NCBI GenBank assembly: GCA_029204225.1
Contig: CM055108.1
Location: 26,277,303-26,341,302 of the forward strand
DNA: 64,000 nucleotides
DNA from: Diphasiastrum complanatum
Taxonomy: Eukaryota > Streptophyta > Lycopodiopsida > Lycopodiales > Lycopodiaceae
Reading direction: 5' to 3'
Made by a program: the position numbers and the translations under genes. The notes beneath the pieces were generated by a model that saw nothing but the letters and a program-made list of their open reading frames with translations, was not told the origin of the DNA and searched no databases. Within the stretch, counting starts at the first letter, position 1; each line of letters starts with the position of its first letter. Positions 59,110 through 64,000 of this stretch are shown here, piece by piece.

Positions 59110-59463
59110 TAAACTATAGAAGCTGAGATTGTGGATCTGATTTGCATACTCTCTAACAATCTTGTCCTTGATTGTTCTTGGGTATTCCAACTTAGAATTT
59201 GCTTTGCACAGGAACACAGATCATGCTACACGGTAACACAGACAGAAAAACACTCTCCTCAGCAAGCTCACATAGCAATTGTATTTCTCAAAATGAAATT
59301 ACACTATACATATAGTTATTCACTCAGGCAACCCATGCATGACCCATGTTGCCGTTGGCGGGACGCGTGTCCCGTCGACTTGCCTCATGGCGAGGCCAGC
59401 TGATCCTTATTCACTGATAGGACCCACAGTACAGTAACACAGTGATTCTAACTTTAATTCTAA
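59110..59463 (-). repeat. Copia-9 probable 3' LTR
   Basis: Noncoding DNA beyond the polypurine tract. It includes a GC-rich inverted repeat GGGACGCGTGTCCC at 59360-59373. The outer end is a guess. Confidence 0.4.
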
Positions 59464-59518
59464 CTCTCTCCCTTAAAGTAGAGTCACTTTTTATACAGTC
59501 ATATACATAGCTTTAAAG

Positions 59519-60898
59519 TCAACAAACTTTAAATACAGAAAGTTTTGATCTAAATTTATCAAACTTTTCTCCAGTAAGTGGCTTAGTGAAAATATCAGCT
59601 AGTTGTTCTTCTGTGCTACAATGAACAACATGAATTTCACGACTCAGCAGCCTCTCACGTATGAAGTGATATTGAATCTCAATGTGTTTAGTTCTCGCAT
59701 GGAACACTGGATTCTTTGGTAGCTGAATGCCACTCTGACTGTCACTATGTAAAGTCGTGGGATTTTTTTACTTTATGCCAATTTCTTCCAAGATTTGTCT
59801 CAACCATATAGCTTCTTGTGCAACACTACACATTGCCTTATACTCTGCTTCTGTGGTGGAAAGAGCAATTGTAATTTGCTTCTTACTAGACCAGGAAAAG
59901 CAATTACCACAAAACTGGAATATATATCCTGTGGTGGATCTACGATCATCATAGTCACCTCCCCATTCCGCATCCACATAGCCACACAACTCAGGTAAAC
60001 CATCATGCTTCCTGTAAATCAAGCCATACTCTGAAGTGCCTTTCACATAACGCAAAATGCGTTTAGCTGCTTTCCAATGCGTTTCCATAGGTGCTGCCAT
60101 AAACTGACTTACAATGCCAACAACATAACATATATCTGGTCTAGTTGTGGTAAGGTAAATCAAGCTCCCTACTAACTGTCTATATAGCGTAGTATCAAAT
60201 GACTGTGATTCATCAAGCTTAGAAAGCCTTTTACCTGGTTCAATAGGAGTGTTTACTGGTTTGCAATCCTGCAACCTAAACCTGTGCAACAACTCTTTGA
60301 CATACTTCACCTGTGTTAAACCCACTTCATGTCCTTTTTGGCACACTTCTACTCCAAGGCAGTAATGCATCAAGCTGAGATCCGTCATCTCAAACTGTTC
60401 CATGAGGTCTTTCTTGATCATGTCTATCATCTCTTGATTATTTCCCGTAATAATCAAGTCATCAACATAAAGAGCAATCAAAGCAACCATACCATCAAAG
60501 CATAAGACATATAGATTTGGATCAGAATGTGTTCTCACCATCCCTTTTGAACGAAAGTAGGCATCAATTCTGCTATACCACGCACGTGGTGCTTGTTTAA
60601 GACCATAAAGCGCTTTCTTCAAGTGACATACTTTATTTTCCTGTCCTTTCGTTACAAAGCCTTCAGGTTGATCCATGAACACTTCTTCTTCTAACTCACC
60701 ATTTAGAAAAGCAGATTTCACATCCATCTGATGCAAAGGCCAACCAAAATGTGAAGTTAAAGCAATAAGTAGACGTAGAGTATTCCACTTACACACCAGC
60801 GCAAAGGTCTCCTTATAGTCAATGCCTTTATTTTGTGTGTACCCTTTGATTACCAATCTTGCTTTGTGCTTTGCTATGCTTCCATCTACATGGTACAA
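59519..60898 (-). pseudogene. Copia-9 reverse transcriptase and RNase H
   Basis: This is the best preserved pol block in the window: one frame from 60898 to 59519 with a single in-frame TAA (59768-59770). RT motifs are KARLVIKGYTQNKGIDYKET, QMDVKSAFLNGELEEEVFM, LYGLKQAPRAWYSRI and ALYVDDLIITG. RNase H motifs are GYVDAEWGGD, LSTTEAEYKAM, LHSDSQSGIQL (after the stop) and HIEIQYHFIRERL, ending ADIFTKPLTGEKF. Catalytic residues are all present. Without a start, gag or integrase it cannot function alone. Confidence 0.9.
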
Positions 60899-61349
60899 CT
60901 AGTTTTCTTGTTTATTGTTTCTTGTTGAGTAGCTTAATCTTGTCATTGCATTGTTCCTTGATTTCCTAGATAGATTGTAGATTTGCTCTCTGATTCAGAA
61001 CGTTGATCTATGCTGAGCTAGGACTGGTTGCATGGCTTGTAAATGCATGTAGCTGAGTAAAGTAACCGTTTCTCCCCACTGACAGGCTGGGAATACACGC
61101 TGTAATCTAAGAAACACTTCTGCTTGGAAACCGTTCTAACAAGAAGATTGAACTGTTAAGGACTGTAACCAACGGAAGTAATAGTGAATAAGAATGAAAA
61201 ACAATCATGTTCACAGATTCAGCTAAAATTTGTGAATATTTGACGCCATTTCCACAGCTACACAGACACTTATCCAAGCCAAACCTTTCAGATCTTTGCT
61301 GCAAAACCATCGCTCTAAAGTCTCCCACATGCATCATTACCGAGCTCGT
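60899..61349. other. Spacer, nothing recognised
   Basis: No domain, repeat or LTR edge is seen. Confidence 0.4.
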
Positions 61350-61596
61350 TACTTTGGTCTCGACCGACGTCCAGCTCCGTTCTCAACCAAGGCTTCACGC
61401 TCCTCCCCTAGCCGAGCTCCACGACTAGGGGAGGAAACCTTGTTTCATTCACCTATTGGAACTACACACTCACTCTCGACCGAACAACTACTCGCAATAT
61501 CCTGCCCAATCTTGAGTTCAATCTCAACCGATGCTCATCAATCAGATCTCACCCGAGCCCTTCAATTACTTCTCGATTGGAGGGATTCTATAGAAT

Positions 61597-62105
61597 TTCA
61601 ACCGGAGCCTCTGATGAAATCTCAACCGGAACCTCTTCTGAAATTTCAACCAGAGCCTCTTCTGAAATCTCGACCGGAGCCTCTTCTGAAATCTCGACCG
61701 GAGCCTCTTCTGAAATCTCAGCCGGAGCCTCTACTGAAATCTCAACCGACGACATTCCTGTCAGATTTCCACTGGAGCTGTCTATCAAATCTCAACCGAA
61801 GACATTCTTGTTAAAACTCAATCGAAGGCATTCCTGTTAAAACTCAACCGAAGCATCTGGTCAGATCTCAACCGGAGCTTTCTCTCAGATCTTGACCGAC
61901 GCGTCCTGTCAAATCTCGACCGAAGTGTCCTGTCAGATCTCGACCGGAGCTTGCTCTCAGATCTTGATCGAAGCATCCTGTCAAATCTCGACTGGAGCTG
62001 TCTCTCAGATCTCAACCGAACTGTTCTATCAACTTTCAACCGGACCTTTCTATCAATTCTCAACCGAGGAATTCTATCAACTCTCAACTGAGAGCTTTGA
62101 CTTCG
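61597..62105. repeat. 24-bp minisatellite, about 21 units
   Basis: The unit GAAATCTCGACCGGAGCCTC plus TTCT is best conserved at 61619-61740 and drifts to CAGATCTCAACCG variants by 62100, but the 24-bp period is mostly kept. Earlier, looser copies of TCTCRACCGA start near 61350. Because 24 is a multiple of three, all units stay in register and chance ORFs appear on both strands. Confidence 0.9.
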
Positions 62106-62369
62106 AACCTGAACCAAGTCAACTTCAAGACAAATTTAACTTTCTTTTTTGACTAGGTCTCAGTGTTTGCCAAATACCACAGTTCTTTCCAACCTTATTG
62201 CAAAATCCTAACACCAAAAAACAAAACAACTGTGCCATTTGGACACCACCACATTATTAGTCTTTGACTAAAATTATGAAAAAAACAAAAACACAAACAC
62301 AAACACCAATCAAGTTACCAAAGAGTCCAAGAGGCCTATTTACCCAATCCTAAGGTACTTTAGAATTGT

Positions 62370-64000
62370 TATCGATCGACCTTACGATCCGAATTCCACA
62401 GAGGACTATCCACCAGAGATGGTCTCTACATCTACCGAACATGCTCGCTTCAATAGATATTCTAGGATGAAATCCCAAGTCCAAGAGTCATCCATCAACC
62501 CATTTGACAGATGGGAACCGATGCGCTTTGAAGATCCATATGATCGACCACATTTTCATGCTGCAAAATCTTCACATGCATGAGCTCACTTAAATAGAGC
62601 TTTTGCAAATAATGTTCCACGTACTGAAAAACGAACTCCCAAGTTAGATTTACCTAAGTACGATGGCAACACTGACCCTCAAAGATTTCTTCAAGTCTTT
62701 GAGAAAGCATGCGATGTCTATGGCGAGACATCACCAGATGCCATTGTATAGCTCTTCTCGATGACCATGATCGATCGAACACGAGAATGGTTTTTTAACT
62801 TTGATCGTGAAGATAAACGAGACTGGTCACTCTTGAAGGAAGCATTTATCAAACGTTTCAAGCCATTTCGCTTGATCGAAAGTCCTTTTGTCAAGTTGAG
62901 TAACATTAAAATGACAAAAGATGAGAAAGTACGTGACTACATTGAACGATTTAAAAGATTAAAAAGTCAGGTACAAGAGCAACGAACTAAAATGCTCATA
63001 ATTTGGTTCCTTGTTGGACTTCCACGATGGATACGATGTGAACTTCGCTCTAATGATGAATACACATCATTGAAACAAGCCATGGTTGATGCCATTTGAG
63101 AAGAAGACGAGGGATCAGATGTCGATGAGCCACGTGAACGGAGAGCACATCGTGCTATCCAAAAAGCTCGAGCAAACGAGGAAACACGAGAACAGTTATG
63201 GAAAACACAGATGGAGTTGCTTAACCAGCAACACCAACAACAGATAGAAAAACTCACGAAAGAGTTTCAAAACACTCTTAAGTCTATCCAGAGTTTGATG
63301 TTAGGTCAGTTACCCACTAGCCAGATCCACCATAGATGAGAGAACACATGGTGTCCTCACTGTCGAGGTGCACACACTGGCAATGAGTGCCCTTCATACC
63401 AACTGGTCTCAGATACTTCACTGATCAAATGTGACATCTACAACTTTATGGGTCATACATCTCTCTATTGCCAGCCTCAGCCAATCAGGGGGACATTATC
63501 AACCTCCTAGACACTAGTTTGTTTCACAAAATCAAAATCAGCACTATCCATCACAAAATAACCAAGTCCATATACAAGAGCTGCCCAAACAATCTAGACA
63601 TGAACCTCAACCATAGCTGGCGCTGTTAAGACCACCTCCAAGAGGACAACCTGATCTAGGAGCACAAAAACATAGACACCCTCGAGAATTTGCACAAACA
63701 CATCTTGTAGAAAACTCCTACGATCACTCATATCATCACGAAACAACACTTCCATCTATTAGTTCTCAACAATATCCCACCGACAACTCATGTTCATGCA
63801 AACGGGATGAGTATTCCACACCACCGAAAAATCCAGCACAACTAGCCATCCAAGATGGTTATGCTATTGCCACAGGAACAATGAGCAACCGATGTTTTAT
63901 TTGTGGTAAAATTGGCCACTTCATGGTTGACTGTAAAGTTAAAAACCAATACCATGCGGAATGTCCAAATTGTGTTTGCAAACACAGTTTCAAAGACTGC
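62370..64000 (+). pseudogene. Gypsy-2 gag with zinc knuckle
   Basis: It includes LDLPKYDGNTDPQRFLQVFE (62644 onward), then REWFFNFDREDKRDWSLLKE and FVKLSNIKMTKDEKVRDYIE, the Retrotrans_gag domain. A Gln/Glu-rich coiled-coil follows (63100-63330), then CPHCRGAHTGNEC, a degraded CDIYNFMGHTSLYC and a good CCHC knuckle CFICGKIGHFMVDC near 63894. In-frame stops occur at 62749-62751 (TAG) and 63097-63099 (TGA), with further breaks after 63490. This is a Gag that would bind and package element RNA, now dead. Confidence 0.85.

Larger units (their letters stand above)
59110..60898 (-). mobile_element. Copia-9: Copia RT-RNase H block with 3' LTR region
   Basis: The - strand has RT and RNase H (60898-59519), a polypurine tract (AAGGGAGAGAG, 59475-59464) and LTR-like DNA below. 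The element is cut abruptly at 60898 inside the start of RT; gag, protease and integrase are absent. Confidence 0.82.
61350..64000 (+). mobile_element. Gypsy-2: leader minisatellite and gag, runs off the window
   Basis: A repeat-rich noncoding leader (61350-62110) is followed by a gypsy gag (about 62370-64000). No PBS or LTR edge is identified, and pol would lie beyond the window, so the boundary at 61350 is only where the repeat motif begins. Confidence 0.6.

Noticed and set aside
61597-62105. Possible CRISPR-like array
   Set aside because: The units are contiguous without spacers and drift gradually; this is a minisatellite in plant DNA.
61818-62117. 99-codon Arg/Ser-rich frame on the - strand, resembling an RS-domain protein
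   Set aside because: It comes from the 24-bp minisatellite, whose period is divisible by three; the opposite strand is equally open.

Overview
This 64 kb window is plant nuclear DNA, probably from a large repeat-rich seed-plant genome; a gymnosperm such as a conifer is my guess from the very low gene density and deep LTR-retrotransposon decay, not something the sequence proves. Only three convincing host genes are present: two large leucine-rich-repeat receptor-like kinase (LRR-RLK) genes on the + strand (7881-11093 and 32263-35499) and, between them on the - strand, a four-exon gene for cytosolic ribosomal protein eS19 (RPS19, 18867-22402), whose splice sites can be placed to the base and whose upstream region carries a telo-box.

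The two RLKs are diverged paralogues of one subfamily. Their ectodomain island (spaced Cys and Trp residues just before the last LRRs) resembles Arabidopsis At1g74360 (NILR1-like, LRR-X). Both kinase domains are degenerate: the first has lost the glycine loop, the alpha-C glutamate and the catalytic HRD aspartate; the second has HGD, DFA and Lys in place of the alpha-C Glu. Both open with the same candidate 3' splice site, so a signal-peptide exon may lie upstream of each.

Nearly everything else is retrotransposon. In order: a defective Copia (1-4658, +) with near-identical LTR ends; a Copia leader plus LTR (-, to 17009); a 398-bp TRIM-type miniature LTR element (17010-17407) whose LTRs each contain a tRNA-like Pol III sequence; a Copia remnant (-, 25310-28765) with a (CT)30(AT)46 microsatellite in its presumed LTR; a Copia remnant behind the second RLK (36070-37532, -); a decayed Copia (-, about 38840-43440) split by a 3.1-kb deletion-derivative Copia (40097-43177, +) with a perfect TSD and a gag-RNase H fusion ORF; a decayed Copia (43480-45390, +); a Copia relative of the fusion element in inverted orientation (46211-50335, -); a Ty3/gypsy element with Tat/Athila-like RT (50336-55114, -); LTR-like DNA and a 340-bp direct-repeat pair (55115-58298); a Copia RT-RNase H block (59519-60898, -); and a 24-bp minisatellite followed by a gypsy gag that runs off the window end (61350-64000, +).

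The genes show no operon-like cooperation: eS19 is housekeeping, the RLKs are membrane receptors or pseudokinase co-receptors, and the transposons are independent, nested insertions. The most unusual item is the TRIM element with a tRNA-like promoter in its LTR; next are the gag-RNase H fusion element with its inverted longer relative, and the paired degenerate RLKs.
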